Assembly (NCBI GenBank): GCA_905221615.1
Contig: CAJNDT010005917.1
Coordinates: 77,292 to 141,291, forward strand
From: Symbiodinium sp. CCMP2592
Lineage: Eukaryota; Sar; Dinophyceae; Suessiales; Symbiodiniaceae
DNA length: 64,000 nucleotides
Direction: 5' to 3'
The notes below the pieces were generated by a model. It saw nothing but the letters and a program-made list of their open reading frames with translations. It was not told the origin of the DNA and searched no databases. Positions 54,675-63,425 of this stretch are shown here, piece after piece. How positions within the stretch are numbered: the first letter of the stretch is position 1; each line of letters begins with the position of its first letter. Both the position numbers and the translations under genes were made by a program.

Positions 54675-57600
54675 TACTCCGGCTCATCTTCAGAGGGAGC
54701 TTCATCATCGGTTTGCTCGTCTGCTTCCGACTGTGTCTTCCTCGAGTCCTGCCAGGTGTGGAGGGTGGAAATCGGCCGCAAAAAACTTAGCCATCCGTGA
54801 GGAAGCGGACTTCGAGAGCCTGCAGTCATGGGCAAGTGTCCTGCCGGCCCTCAGGATAGAGCTGCTTGAACTTCGGTGTCGGTGCCAACTCTCCTCATTG
54901 AGGCACCACTCATGTCATTTCTCGTTCCAAAACGCTCAGATCCCGTCTTAAGGGTTTTGAGGGCCTGGGGCCTGGTCACATTTCTTCGAGGCTTTTGTCT
55001 CAGCCTAGGCTTTATTCTGACAGGTTGCCTAGCGCAAGCCGCCAGAGGCGTTGAGAATGACTGTGTGATACTCCGATACTCCTTCATGCTTTTGGGGGTT
55101 AGCACCGGGGTCCTTACCCTCAACCCTAAACCTTAAACCCGAAATCCCGGAAAGCCTCCAGAATGCCAGGTCACCCTGGTTGGAGCGACTCAGGAGATCG
55201 CCGTCGGTGTGCACCGTCCCCACATCTGCGAAAGAAGGGATCATGTCTCCGGAATTTCCTTAGAAGGCTCGCAGGTGATCTCTTGCATGTGCAATCTCTC
55301 CATTCAGTCGAAAGTCCTGTTGAAAGCGCCGTCCTATTCAATACTGCGACTTGTCTCGAGCCGTCTAGCCCAGAACGGAAAAGAGAAACCACTCCGAGGT
55401 GTTTGACAAGATGACAGAGCCCAACCTAGAGCAAAGCTCGTCAGGGGCCAGGTGTCGGTGAACTCGCCGTGCTTGCCTGCTATCCTCTTCTGACCTAAGC
55501 GACACCGGCCAAGCAGCTCCACCATGCTGTTCTTTCGGGCTCGAAACAATTATTCCTCTGACTTCTCTGAATATTTTGCCGCCTTTTTCTGATTTTCGTG
55601 GTGTTTCGTTGCTGCTCTCGTGGTCCTGAGCTACAAGTACTGGTTTTTCTGAGGCCGACACCGCTCTGACTCCGAGGCAGAGTCTGTCTCCTCCTCCTCA
55701 GCACCTGAGCTGCACCGAGGTGTCAATAGGGGAGTTTCCGAGAATTCATCAGGGTGCGTTATTTTCGGGCCCCTATAATGAGGATCCTACTATTTAGGGT
55801 TTTAGATTAGGGTCCACTATTTTCGGAAAGGGCAGATGCTCAACGGGTCCCAGCTCTTCCGGAACAACGCGACCGCGTCACCGATATCGCCAGAAGCCCA
55901 GGACTCGGCCTCAGAGTGGATTCGGGTGTTTCAGAATGGGGGACCCGAATATAGTAATATAGCACCCGAAATGGCAGGATCCTTAATCTAAGCATCCCAA
56001 AATAAGGTATCCCTATTTTCGGAGACTCCCATTTGGCTGTGTGCCATGCTGGCGCTCAAGTGCTGTTTCTTCATCTCAGCTTTTGACCCTCACTCAATGT
56101 GGACAAGACTTTGCGGACACACGGTAAGCTCCAGCAAGTGCTTCATGACTTTTTCTGTGTGAGCATGTGTGAAGTGGATTCGTTGCCGTCGAGTGGCGGT
56201 GCGGGTCTCTAGCCACTCCTCCTTGGCCACAACTCTTCGGACGCCCGTCGCAGTGTTGGCAAAGGTCACCCAACCGTCCTCCAGAGCGCACTAAAGAACC
56301 TCGCCTAAAGAAAGTGTGTACTGGTTAACTTCGCGTGGGCCATCTTCAGAGAGTGCAACCAGTCATCGTTCAGAGGTTCGGCGTGTGCCGGCATCACAAG
56401 TACCAGCAACAGCATACTACAGCGCGCTGCCCAGTTCTGCTGTACCCGAGACTGGGCTCTACTACATGCCGGATGGACTGACTGTCACTATTCAACAAAC
56501 CCCCACTGCCCGGCGGTCCGGCTGATGGAGACGAGCTCGCCTGAGCTCTGATGAAAGCATAACCGCATTGACCGCAAGGTAGAGAACAGCATTGTTACAA
56601 CACACTTTCGGTAACCAGCGTGTAAAAGTGCCATCATACTGGGACCTATTGCAGGTCGGGAAAATGCCGCATATCCCAGAGGTAGACAGCCTCAACGTTC
56701 CATCACTCGGTCCAACATGCACCGCACCACCCAAACCACGACTGAGCCAAGCCTTCAAGGGAACCCTTACAGGATCCCTTAAAGGAGCCCGTAAAGGGAA
56801 CCCTTATAGATCCCTTAAAGGAACCCTTAAAGGGATCTTCTGAGCTCGGAACACTCGTTTCTCTTCCTTCAGCTCCACGATTTCCACCGCGCGAACCTCT
56901 TGGCCTGCGACGACCCGACCATGCGCCCAGGGAGGCTTGGACCCTCTCAAAGGGAAAAAGGAGCAACCCTTCATAAGGACCCCTAGGTCTAGAAGCTTAA
57001 TATAGCTATTATTATATACCCATTAAATGGTCCATTATAGGGTAGGGGTCCCCATTAAGGGTCCCTCCTTTTGCCCTTGCTTGCACTCTGGGAAGTTCGC
57101 CTTCCTCGAGCTCCTCGACGACCTCATCGTCATCCTGCTCCAGGCTCAAGGTTCAGGGCGTTTGAATGTCTCACAGCCTGATTTCGTAAGTCTTAGTGTT
57201 AGTTAGTCACAGTGGATTGCTTCCTGGGGTCTGGGCTCGTCACCTCGCTGCTCGGGATGCGTGTCGCCATACACACAGCTCCACCGATCTCTATGGACGA
57301 AGTTGCAGAATGTACTTGGAGGTTCAGGGGTAGTTATAAGTAGGGTTACAAGTCCCCTACCATGGGTTATAAGTGTAATTATCCTAATTGTAACTGTACT
57401 TATAACGACCCATGAACCTCCAAGTAGGAACCCACGTACGCAGCTAAGCTGCAGGATCAAAGGTCTTTGCATCGCGGGCAACGAAAGCCGGGCGCAGCAA
57501 GATGTACCTTATGCAGCTGCTAGCTCCATCGCAAGTCCAGTAACATACATGCCGATAAATTGGTCTCGAGACAGTTTCACGATCGTTTGAACAGCTCCAG

Positions 57601-57935
57601 CCTTGCTGTTTGGTTTGCTATACCAAACCTTATGCCCCCGATTCCACACCTAGATGGCAAGAAGCAGCCGGCAGACCACAGACGGAAACAAGGGCTTCAA
57701 GAATTTTCAAGTGCAGAGTGAACTTGCTCTCAAGATGCTCTCCCACGTCATAGGCCATCCTCTGCCGCCTGCAGACATTGACATCAGCAAAGAACTACAG
57801 CGAGTTCCGGGATCCCTTGCAGTGCCTGGGCCGCGGATTTCCGTCCTCATCTTCCGAATAGGAGTAGTCATCGTCAGATTCACCTTCTTCGGTGCTGCGG
57901 GGCAGGCCGAGTCCAGAATCTGAGGCTTTTGTTGA
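54675..57935 (-). CDS. Exons of acidic protein(s), unknown
   Basis: Minus-strand segments: 57920-57810 (EEGESDDDYSYSEDEDGN), 57312-57205 (FCNFVHRDRWSCVYGDTHPE), 57150-57087 (QDDDEVVEELEEGELPR), 56935-56840 (HGRVVAGQEVRAVEIVELKE), 56290-56093 (66 codons after CTTTAG: WVTFANTATGVRRVVAKEEW, HTEKVMKHLLELTVCPQSL), 55924-55831 (AESWASGDIGDAVALFRKSW), 55714-55634 (GAEEEETDSASESERC), 55262-55150 (FADVGTVHTDGDLLSRSNQG), 55120-55050 (HEGVSEYHTVILNASGG) and 54766-54679 (SEADEQTDDEAPSEDEPE). Texture is convincing; the family is unknown, and one or several genes are possible. Introns repeatedly contain MITEs of families A, C and D. Confidence 0.5.
55731..55829. mobile_element. Family A MITE, right end clipped
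   Basis: GGAGTTTCCGAGAATTCATC on the left, CTATTTTCGGAAA on the right; lies just downstream of an exon ending about 55831. Confidence 0.82.
55924..56030. mobile_element. Family A MITE
   Basis: Ends GGGTGTTTCAGAATGGGGGA and CTATTTTCGGAGACTCCC; flanks ATTC/ATTT. With the copy at 55731 it brackets a single short exon (55831-55924). Confidence 0.85.
56755..56832. repeat. AAGGGAACCCTTA short-unit array
   Basis: Five units of GGAACCCTTANAGG/GATCCCTTAAAGG spaced about 15 bp; similar to arrays at 33255, 49790 and 51640-51700. Confidence 0.7.
56949..57079. mobile_element. Family D MITE forming an intron
   Basis: Ends AAAGGGAAAAAGGAGCAACC and GGTCCCTCCTTTTGCCCTT. Flanked by the 8-bp direct repeat GCTTGSAC (56935-56942 and 57079-57086). 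On the minus strand the repeat gives GT at 57086-57085 and AG at 56937-56936, so a 151-nt GT..AG intron would join the acidic exon at 57087 to the exon starting at 56935 in an open frame. Confidence 0.8.
57315..57424. mobile_element. Family C MITE, well preserved
   Basis: Ends CTTGGAGGTTCAGGGGTAGT and CGACCCATGAACCTCCAAG, flanked by TA/TA; abuts a coding segment at 57312. Confidence 0.92.
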
Positions 57936-58067
57936 GCTGCAGCTTCGCTAAGCATACCACCGAGAATGGTAATAAGAGAACCTATTTAACTAGCCTGTGG
58001 AGTAGGCTAACTCCTCGCATGCTGGAGCTCCAAGTAACAAAGCAATCAAAAGGCAAGATAACTTGCG

Positions 58068-58137
58068 CACACACACATACATACATACATGCATACATAC
58101 ATACCCACCTACATACAGACATACATAGATACAAACA
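58068..58137. repeat. (CATA)n microsatellite
   Basis: ACACACACATACATACATAC and related units, ending directly at the terminal repeat of the retroelement. Confidence 0.9.
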
Positions 58138-58304
58138 GACAAGCTATGCTTCACAAGCTTGTGTGCATCCGCACGGACTAACTTTTTGTCCACTCTTCCC
58201 TTCCGGATAGTGGCGAACTAAGTCCTCGGTCGTAAGCTCACTGCGACCTCGAACTGCAAAGTTCCGAAACGAAAAGGCTTCACAGGAGGCGCAACGAACT
58301 AACC
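58138..58304 (-). repeat. Terminal direct repeat, distal copy (B2)
   Basis: 167 bp matching 58451-58617 with a single difference (C at 58292, T at 58605). Starts GACAAGCTATGCTTCACAAG, ends AACGAACTAACC. With the 146-bp spacer it forms a B1-A2-B2 arrangement as in Ngaro/PAT-type split direct repeats. Its outer edge at 58138 is the likely 3' end of the element. Confidence 0.85.
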
Positions 58305-58450
58305 GGACTGTAACTCCGGGTGGGAGAGGTGGGAAAAGCGAAAAAGCGCTAGCTCGTACTGTAGGCTCGGGCCTCGTTCTGCGACCGCGGCACGAACTGT
58401 TCTCTACAGTACTCGCTACGCTTGTCACTACGAACACACGTGTTCTGCAC
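58305..58450 (-). repeat. Spacer between the terminal repeats (candidate A2)
   Basis: 146 bp, unique within the window. If the split-repeat model is right, an A1 copy of this segment should open the 5' end of the element beyond position 64000. Confidence 0.6.
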
Positions 58451-58617
58451 GACAAGCTATGCTTCACAAGCTTGTGTGCATCCGCACGGACTAACTTTTT
58501 GTCCACTCTTCCCTTCCGGATAGTGGCGAACTAAGTCCTCGGTCGTAAGCTCACTGCGACCTCGAACTGCAAAGTTCCGAAACGAAAAGGCTTCACAGGA
58601 GGCGTAACGAACTAACC
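58451..58617 (-). repeat. Terminal direct repeat, proximal copy (B1)
   Basis: Lies 35 bp downstream of the RNase H stop at 58653. Near-identity to 58138-58304 indicates a recent insertion or homogenisation. Confidence 0.85.
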
Positions 58618-58652
58618 ACCTCAAGCGCACCGTGAAGCCACCCTCGTGCGCT

Positions 58653-59744
58653 TTAGCGAAGTTGGGTTGCTAGAATTGCGACCAGCTGAGCGAACTCTTC
58701 TTGGTAGCTTCTGCAGTCGTCTTGGAAACGCTCCAGCAGCGGCCACACTTCCTTGAAGGAGACTTCGTAGAACTCGCCCTCGGCGGCCTGAAGGTCTCCG
58801 AGATCGCCCCTGGAAATCCCATCGGAGATGTTCTCTTCACTGGAGACTCTATGAAAGGAGACTGAAAGCGACCTAGAAGCGGCCCAAACCCAAAAAGCTC
58901 CGATGATAGCCGAGAGTCTCAGGTCCTTGGAGTATCCTTTGTTGAGCGCGTGCTCGGCCGCCGTATTATCGACCCAACAGCACAAGTGGGTATCGACCAG
59001 GTTGCAAACGACGGCCAGCGACACCAGCTGAGCCAATGCCTCCAACCAAAATATATACGCCCTGGAGGTGGCTAGGCTGGCTAGCACGGCAGAGGGTATT
59101 TCGCCACGAAACCCTAGCGGGTGGCGACCTTGCACGAACACAATCGCCCCGAAGCCGTTCGTGGCTGTGTTAAGCTCCTGTGCCGGTGGGAGTTCTGGCA
59201 GCCACTTGTTAGCTACACGGCGAACCCCGTGGACTGTCAGGAAGGCATCGGCATACAAATGCGCGACCGGTCGTCTGCGCTCACTGGCACCTATAGCGAA
59301 ACGTCTCGGCTGCAACCTTGGCAACAAGTCGCTCAGCTGATGCAGTGCTTGCTGCTGCCTGGGAGTCAACGGACTCGAGCCAGGCGACCCGTTATGCTGT
59401 CTCTGGTACAAAGGTTGGAGTAGCATACGGCCTACATGGTTGAAAACCCATGTACATGTAAAGCACAGCTTGCCTGTGAGCTGCGAACATTCGGAGGATG
59501 ACATGCGGCCGCTCGCAAGAAACTCCTGGATCGTAGCGACCAGCTTCGCCACTCTGCGCGTCCCGGGCGAAGCGAAAATAGCCTCGGTGGTCAACGTCCA
59601 TTCTATGCCCAAGAGTGTCTGAGCGAACCAGGGTTCTTTCGATTTCTCCTCCTTCATGCGGAATCCCAGGACTCGATGAAATGCTTGGAAAACAGCGAAC
59701 CCGGAAAGTGCTGTCTGGGATCGCTCTAGGGAGAAAAAAGTCAT
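58653..59744 (-). CDS. RT thumb/connection and RNase H, retroelement
   Basis: Continues the reverse transcriptase after the YVDDFF motif in the +1 frame (GFAVFQAFHRVLGFRMKEEK, then LLGIEW, the hydrophobic block of RT motif D/E). The RNase H domain follows: Asp in HLYADAF (about 59250), Glu in WLEALAQL (about 59030), Asp in CWVDNTAAEHAL (about 58970) and Asp in NISDGISRGDL (about 58820), the set used in DIRS-type RNase H. It degrades the RNA strand of the RNA-DNA hybrid. The listed start is the first ATG of this frame, not a real initiator. The stop at 58653 is the end of the coding part of the element. Confidence 0.85.
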   Translation of the reverse strand: MTFFSLERSQTALSGFAVFQAFHRVLGFRMKEEKSKEPWFAQTLLGIEWTLTTEAIFASPGTRRVAKLVATIQEFLASGRMSSSECSQLTGKLCFTCTWVFNHVGRMLLQPLYQRQHNGSPGSSPLTPRQQQALHQLSDLLPRLQPRRFAIGASERRRPVAHLYADAFLTVHGVRRVANKWLPELPPAQELNTATNGFGAIVFVQGRHPLGFRGEIPSAVLASLATSRAYIFWLEALAQLVSLAVVCNLVDTHLCCWVDNTAAEHALNKGYSKDLRLSAIIGAFWVWAASRSLSVSFHRVSSEENISDGISRGDLGDLQAAEGEFYEVSFKEVWPLLERFQDDCRSYQEEFAQLVAILATQLR

Positions 59745-60903
59745 CGACGTAGTGAGCCGCGAACATCAGTAGCAACGTTACGGTAAGGAACGATACTACG
59801 TCTGCGACCCGAAGGTATGCCCAAACGGAGCCCACGGACCCGAAGGGGAGGGCGTTGTGGGTCCACAGGCTGGGCGGCTTTCCTGGCATCACCAGTCCGC
59901 ACTCTGTAGGCTCGCGAACCGGTAGAGACCTGTAAGCACCTTCATGGTCAATGGCGCCCAGGAGCACCGGCTCTTCGAAAGTCTCTGAGCACTGCAACAC
60001 TCCGCCCACAACTGTAGGGCCACCGAGGTACGGCGGTGTATCGACCGCTGAGATGGTACTATTGTGAAACGACCGAAGCCAGTCGTCTGCTCTGCGAACC
60101 TTGTCGTTCTGTACCACGGCAAAACCCCTAGCAACCTGAACTGAAGCTGGCTCTTGCTGGTCACCTAAGAGCGACAGGGGAAGAGGACCTTGCACGCGAC
60201 CTAGGCTTCGTTCCTTCTGCAGCTCAGCCATCATCGACTCGTGATGTTCGGGCTGAGGGGAGGTCTGGCGTAGGGTCAGGGCCAGTTGTCTGTTGGCGGA
60301 CAGGAAATCCTGCTTTGCAAGGGGACGAGCGTACTTGGCATCGTCCCGGTTAAGCCAGCCGGAGCCGCGAACCATGGGTCCTAGTAACCTAAAACCCCAA
60401 AACAACTCGGATAGAAGCTCCTTGCGACCTGGGAACTGGCACAATTCCAGAAGCCATGCGAGAGGCAAAAGCTGAAACTTCAGTTGTGGCGAACCTTGCT
60501 GGTAGACTGAGGCCACGTGCGCCGGAAGGGCTTGCAGTGCTTCTGCTTGGTCCTCGTGCAGCTCTGCGACCAAGTCTTGCAGGTCCTGTAGGACAGCTTG
60601 GCGAACTTGTACGACCTTGAGACCTAACCTTGCTTGCACCTGAAATGTCCACGACAGGCAGGGGTTGAGCGGTGCAGGGAACACATCTGCGAACGTGAGC
60701 TGCTTGGCCCATAGAAAATGTGCGCTTGCACCTGCGCCTGGTGACCGGAAGGGAGGAACGTAGCCACCACGAAGCGACCCTTTGGAGAGGGCGGCTACCA
60801 TCGGGGTGCCATCGGACCTGAAAACAAGGGTCCGGTACGCTGGGGTACCACTCTTCAACACGAACCGGGTGTGCGTCCATGACTCCTGCTTGGCACAAGA
60901 TCA
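59739..60903 (-). CDS. Reverse transcriptase, retroelement
   Basis: Frame opens at 60903 (after a stop) and overlaps the end of the methyltransferase frame. RT signatures: motif A LLGAIDHEGAYRSLPV (about 59955-59915), motif B HNALPFGSVGSVWAYLRV (about 59860-59815), motif C AHYVDDFF (about 59760-59740) with the two catalytic Asp. The DIRS-like style is shown by the AYR after motif A and LPFGS in motif B. The same frame runs on to 59392 as an unrelated reading because the frame changes at a T6 run (59739-59744); the true continuation is the ORF ending at 58653. Upstream residues (about 60800-60100) are a poorly conserved linker. Confidence 0.85.
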
Positions 60904-62425
60904 GCAGCACGAGAAGTCTGGCGACCCCCGCGTGCCAGGCGTTACCCAGCAACTTTGCTCTCGCATGGGGCGAAACTGAGGCTGTGTAACCGCTTGGCAG
61001 GAGCTGTAGCCACTCACGAGTGGCAGGGTCGGGGAGGTCTTTCTTGCCCGCGACCTGAACCAAGGCGTGCGTACGAAACTGCCAAGGTGGGTAGGAGCGG
61101 TTGGCTGCTTTCCAGCGTTCCATTGTACCCGGGCTCTCGGAACGGCGCTTCTTGCCTGGAGGTTCACGACCCTGTGTGCTCTCAGCTGGTGTCGTGAGAC
61201 ACGGAAACCTTATCCGCCCTGAAGTGACCTCTTCACTAAAGGTTGCGAACGGGCAGGACTGCGCAACCTGTCGGGGAAACAGGGTGCTGTTGGGTATGAG
61301 CTCCCAATGTCTGTTCAGGCGGCGCCAGCGTGCTTGACCTCCCAACGCGACCGGAGGTTCGCGAACATTCTCCGGGGGAGGGGAAACCATGTTCGACCAC
61401 CAAAGTCTCGGTCGTGACACGACGCCCCAACAGGACGCGTCGCATGCGAATGCGCGGCAGCCCAGAGCCTTGTCAAGCTCTTGCTGCTGGGAAGCGGACA
61501 TGTGCACGTTCTCTACCAAAAACAGAACCCTAAAATTCGAAGCCTGAACGAACTCCAGGAGCCAGGCAGCGAACTGAGTGAACTTAGAGCCCTCCTTTCC
61601 TTGTGTACCTGGAGGATCGCTGCGCATCCTGGAGAAATCATGGCAAGGAGGGGCAGCGAACAGTAGGAGCACCGTGTCCTTGGGCACTGACGCGGCGAGC
61701 GCTGCGAGAACCTCGTGAGGCTTGCGGCCGAACGCATCGCCGTGATGAATCATCTCGGGGTGTTGCGAGGAGGCGACCTTGATGGCATCAGGGTCTAGCT
61801 CCCAGGACCAAGACAGGACCGGTCTTATGGCCCAGCTCTTGACCGCGTGGAGAGCGGTGGCTATGCCGTCGAAGAAGCTGAGAACTGCGACCGGGAAGCG
61901 AGGTTGTTGTGCATGAGGTGTTGGTGTAGTGGCCTGACTCCCAGGGATTGTGGTCGGCGGAGCCACGTGAGGCTGCAACGCCTGATGGGGTATGTTGAGA
62001 CGCGGAGCCACGAGAGGCTGCGACGCGTGATGCGAGGATTGATGGGGCGGAGTCACGTGAGACGTCAACGCCTGTGCTGCTGGGTTAGGGGTGAGTACGA
62101 CTGGTATGCGTGCTCCCTGTGACGACTCAGCTGTTGCCGTGTCGTTGACGCGGACTGGCACGGGAGGGGGGGGTGGAAAAGGCGGTTTGGCTCGTGGCGG
62201 AGCCGACAGAGGCTCGGACGCCGGGGCCTTGCGCTGCACTCTTGCTGTATCCTTCTGGGACGTTGGCCGTTGTGCCATGGTTGGGACCTGGTTGCTGCAA
62301 CGACTCGGCACCTGCGAACCTAACCTGTTACCAGGGATTAAGGGTCCGGGCGCCAAAGGCGGAGCACACGGGGCAAGGCTTAGGGTCTTAGGGGGGGAAA
62401 AGGCTGGACTACCGTCTTTGCTCAT
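60389..62425 (-). CDS. C5 cytosine DNA methyltransferase, retroelement-encoded
   Basis: 678-codon frame starting MSKDGSPAF at 62425, 42 nt after the Gag stop. Residues 1-178 are Pro/Ser/His-rich linker. The methyltransferase core starts at about 180: motif I VLSFFDGIATALHAV (SAM binding), WELDPDAIKVA at 208-218, GDAF at 229-232, motif IV FAAPPCHDFSRM with catalytic Cys261 (codon 61645-61643), motif VI LVENV at 303-307, motif VIII CWGVVSRPRLWW at 332-343 and a motif X-like KLLGNAWHAGVARLL near the end of the domain. Key residues of C5 methyltransferases are present. The last ~160 codons (after 60900) overlap the RT frame and look non-coding, so the domain probably ends near 60900 with a frame change into RT. 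It would methylate cytosine in DNA, perhaps the element's own copies. Confidence 0.88.
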   Translation of the reverse strand: MSKDGSPAFSPPKTLSLAPCAPPLAPGPLIPGNRLGSQVPSRCSNQVPTMAQRPTSQKDTARVQRKAPASEPLSAPPRAKPPFPPPPPVPVRVNDTATAESSQGARIPVVLTPNPAAQALTSHVTPPHQSSHHASQPLVAPRLNIPHQALQPHVAPPTTIPGSQATTPTPHAQQPRFPVAVLSFFDGIATALHAVKSWAIRPVLSWSWELDPDAIKVASSQHPEMIHHGDAFGRKPHEVLAALAASVPKDTVLLLFAAPPCHDFSRMRSDPPGTQGKEGSKFTQFAAWLLEFVQASNFRVLFLVENVHMSASQQQELDKALGCRAFACDASCWGVVSRPRLWWSNMVSPPPENVREPPVALGGQARWRRLNRHWELIPNSTLFPRQVAQSCPFATFSEEVTSGRIRFPCLTTPAESTQGREPPGKKRRSESPGTMERWKAANRSYPPWQFRTHALVQVAGKKDLPDPATREWLQLLPSGYTASVSPHARAKLLGNAWHAGVARLLVLLILCQAGVMDAHPVRVEEWYPSVPDPCFQVRWHPDGSRPLQRVASWWLRSSLPVTRRRCKRTFSMGQAAHVRRCVPCTAQPLPVVDISGASKVRSQGRTSSPSCPTGPARLGRRAARGPSRSTASPSGARGLSLPARFATTEVSAFASRMASGIVPVPRSQGASIRVVLGF

Positions 62426-62467
62426 TGCGGGTGTCGCCCCCGACGGCTGAGGCGGTCCGAGCTGTCC

Positions 62468-63412
62468 CTAGGCGGACGGGGGAGGGGGGACGGCCCCTTG
62501 ATGCTGGGTAGGGTTGCCGTGCGCAAATTTGCAGCTTGCACCGAACCTGCAGTAACCTGCTGCGAACAACCTACACTGGGGAGCTGCCTGCGCGAATGTA
62601 TGACCCGACCGAAGAGCCATTGCCATCTCCCAGCTTGCATTGTCGCGGGTGAGGTCTTCCCAAAACGCGAAGTAGTCGCAGACCTCAGCGTTCGGTCCCC
62701 AGCGAGCAAACATAAAGGCGAACTTGCAGGCCTCGAACGCATCCAGCATCGTAACCATGCGTTGAGGCTCGGGTATAACCCGAGAAACCTTGGAGAGGGT
62801 GCCGTCCTCTGCCGCGAACAACTTGGTTGAGGTCTCCGGCTTAGTCGTCGAAGAGAACGGGTTCACCTGACGGGAGGAAGTGAAGTGTCGCGAAAACAGA
62901 ACTTCTCCTAGCGGTAGTGCTGTGTAAAGGCCCGACTTCTTCTCGGCGACCATGCGACCCAAGGTCTTCTCCGCGCCCAAGAGCAAGTGGGCCGGGAACC
63001 GACGGTTCCTGCCGTCGACCACTGTGGCCTCGTAGTCTGTCACGAAGTCGTTCCAGTAACCTGCTGGGAGCTCCTGAGACTTGTCAGTCGAACTTGCTGA
63101 AGTCGAGGTAAGGGTTGCAGCCGGGGTTGGTGTCGGGGAAGCGGCGGCCTTGCTCTGTGCGATGATATCGAGAAGCTCCAAAACGGTAGCATGGTCAATC
63201 AGGAGCTCGTCGACCGACCTGCGCCTCGTCGAACCGTCGATCTCGATGCCTCCTCGAAGAGGGTCCAGAAAGGTCGTCACCTTGTCTCTGTCGGCGAACA
63301 GGTGGTGGAGGACGCCTGGCACATCGACCCCTTTGGCCTTGAAGAGCAGCCTCACTGTGGGGTGCACTGCGGCCCGGTCACACATCGTGTCGAACGGGAC
63401 AGGCGCGGCCAT
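62468..63412 (-). CDS. Gag-like protein with C-terminal CCCH zinc finger
   Basis: 314 codons from the ATG at 63412 (MAAPVPFDTM), chosen because it follows the recombinase stop by 13 nt; the open frame extends further upstream but there overlaps the recombinase. N-terminal half mostly helical (VHPTVRLLFKAKGVDVPG), then a Ser/Thr/Pro linker, a middle region GYWNDFVTDYEATVVDG / LLLGAEKTLGRMVAEKK, and near the end a zinc finger C-x7-C-x5-C-x3-H (CRLFAAGYCRFGASCKFAH). Position and finger suggest an RNA-binding structural protein, the Gag counterpart. Function is inferred from context. Confidence 0.7.
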   Translation of the reverse strand: MAAPVPFDTMCDRAAVHPTVRLLFKAKGVDVPGVLHHLFADRDKVTTFLDPLRGGIEIDGSTRRRSVDELLIDHATVLELLDIIAQSKAAASPTPTPAATLTSTSASSTDKSQELPAGYWNDFVTDYEATVVDGRNRRFPAHLLLGAEKTLGRMVAEKKSGLYTALPLGEVLFSRHFTSSRQVNPFSSTTKPETSTKLFAAEDGTLSKVSRVIPEPQRMVTMLDAFEACKFAFMFARWGPNAEVCDYFAFWEDLTRDNASWEMAMALRSGHTFAQAAPQCRLFAAGYCRFGASCKFAHGNPTQHQGAVPPPPSA

Positions 63413-63425
63413 GGCCCAGGCTATC

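Noticed and set aside
4155-57424. Family C as plain Tc1/mariner MITEs
   Set aside because: TA flanks support it at five copies, but the copy at 4155 and the capsid-bearing one lack TA/TA; left open rather than assigned.
58144-58506. 120-codon ORF across the terminal repeats
   Set aside because: Lies entirely in the duplicated non-coding ends of the retroelement.
59735-59760. Programmed ribosomal frameshift in RT
   Set aside because: No good slippery heptamer in the required phase, and the break lies inside the polymerase active-site region; a one-base indel in a T run is simpler.
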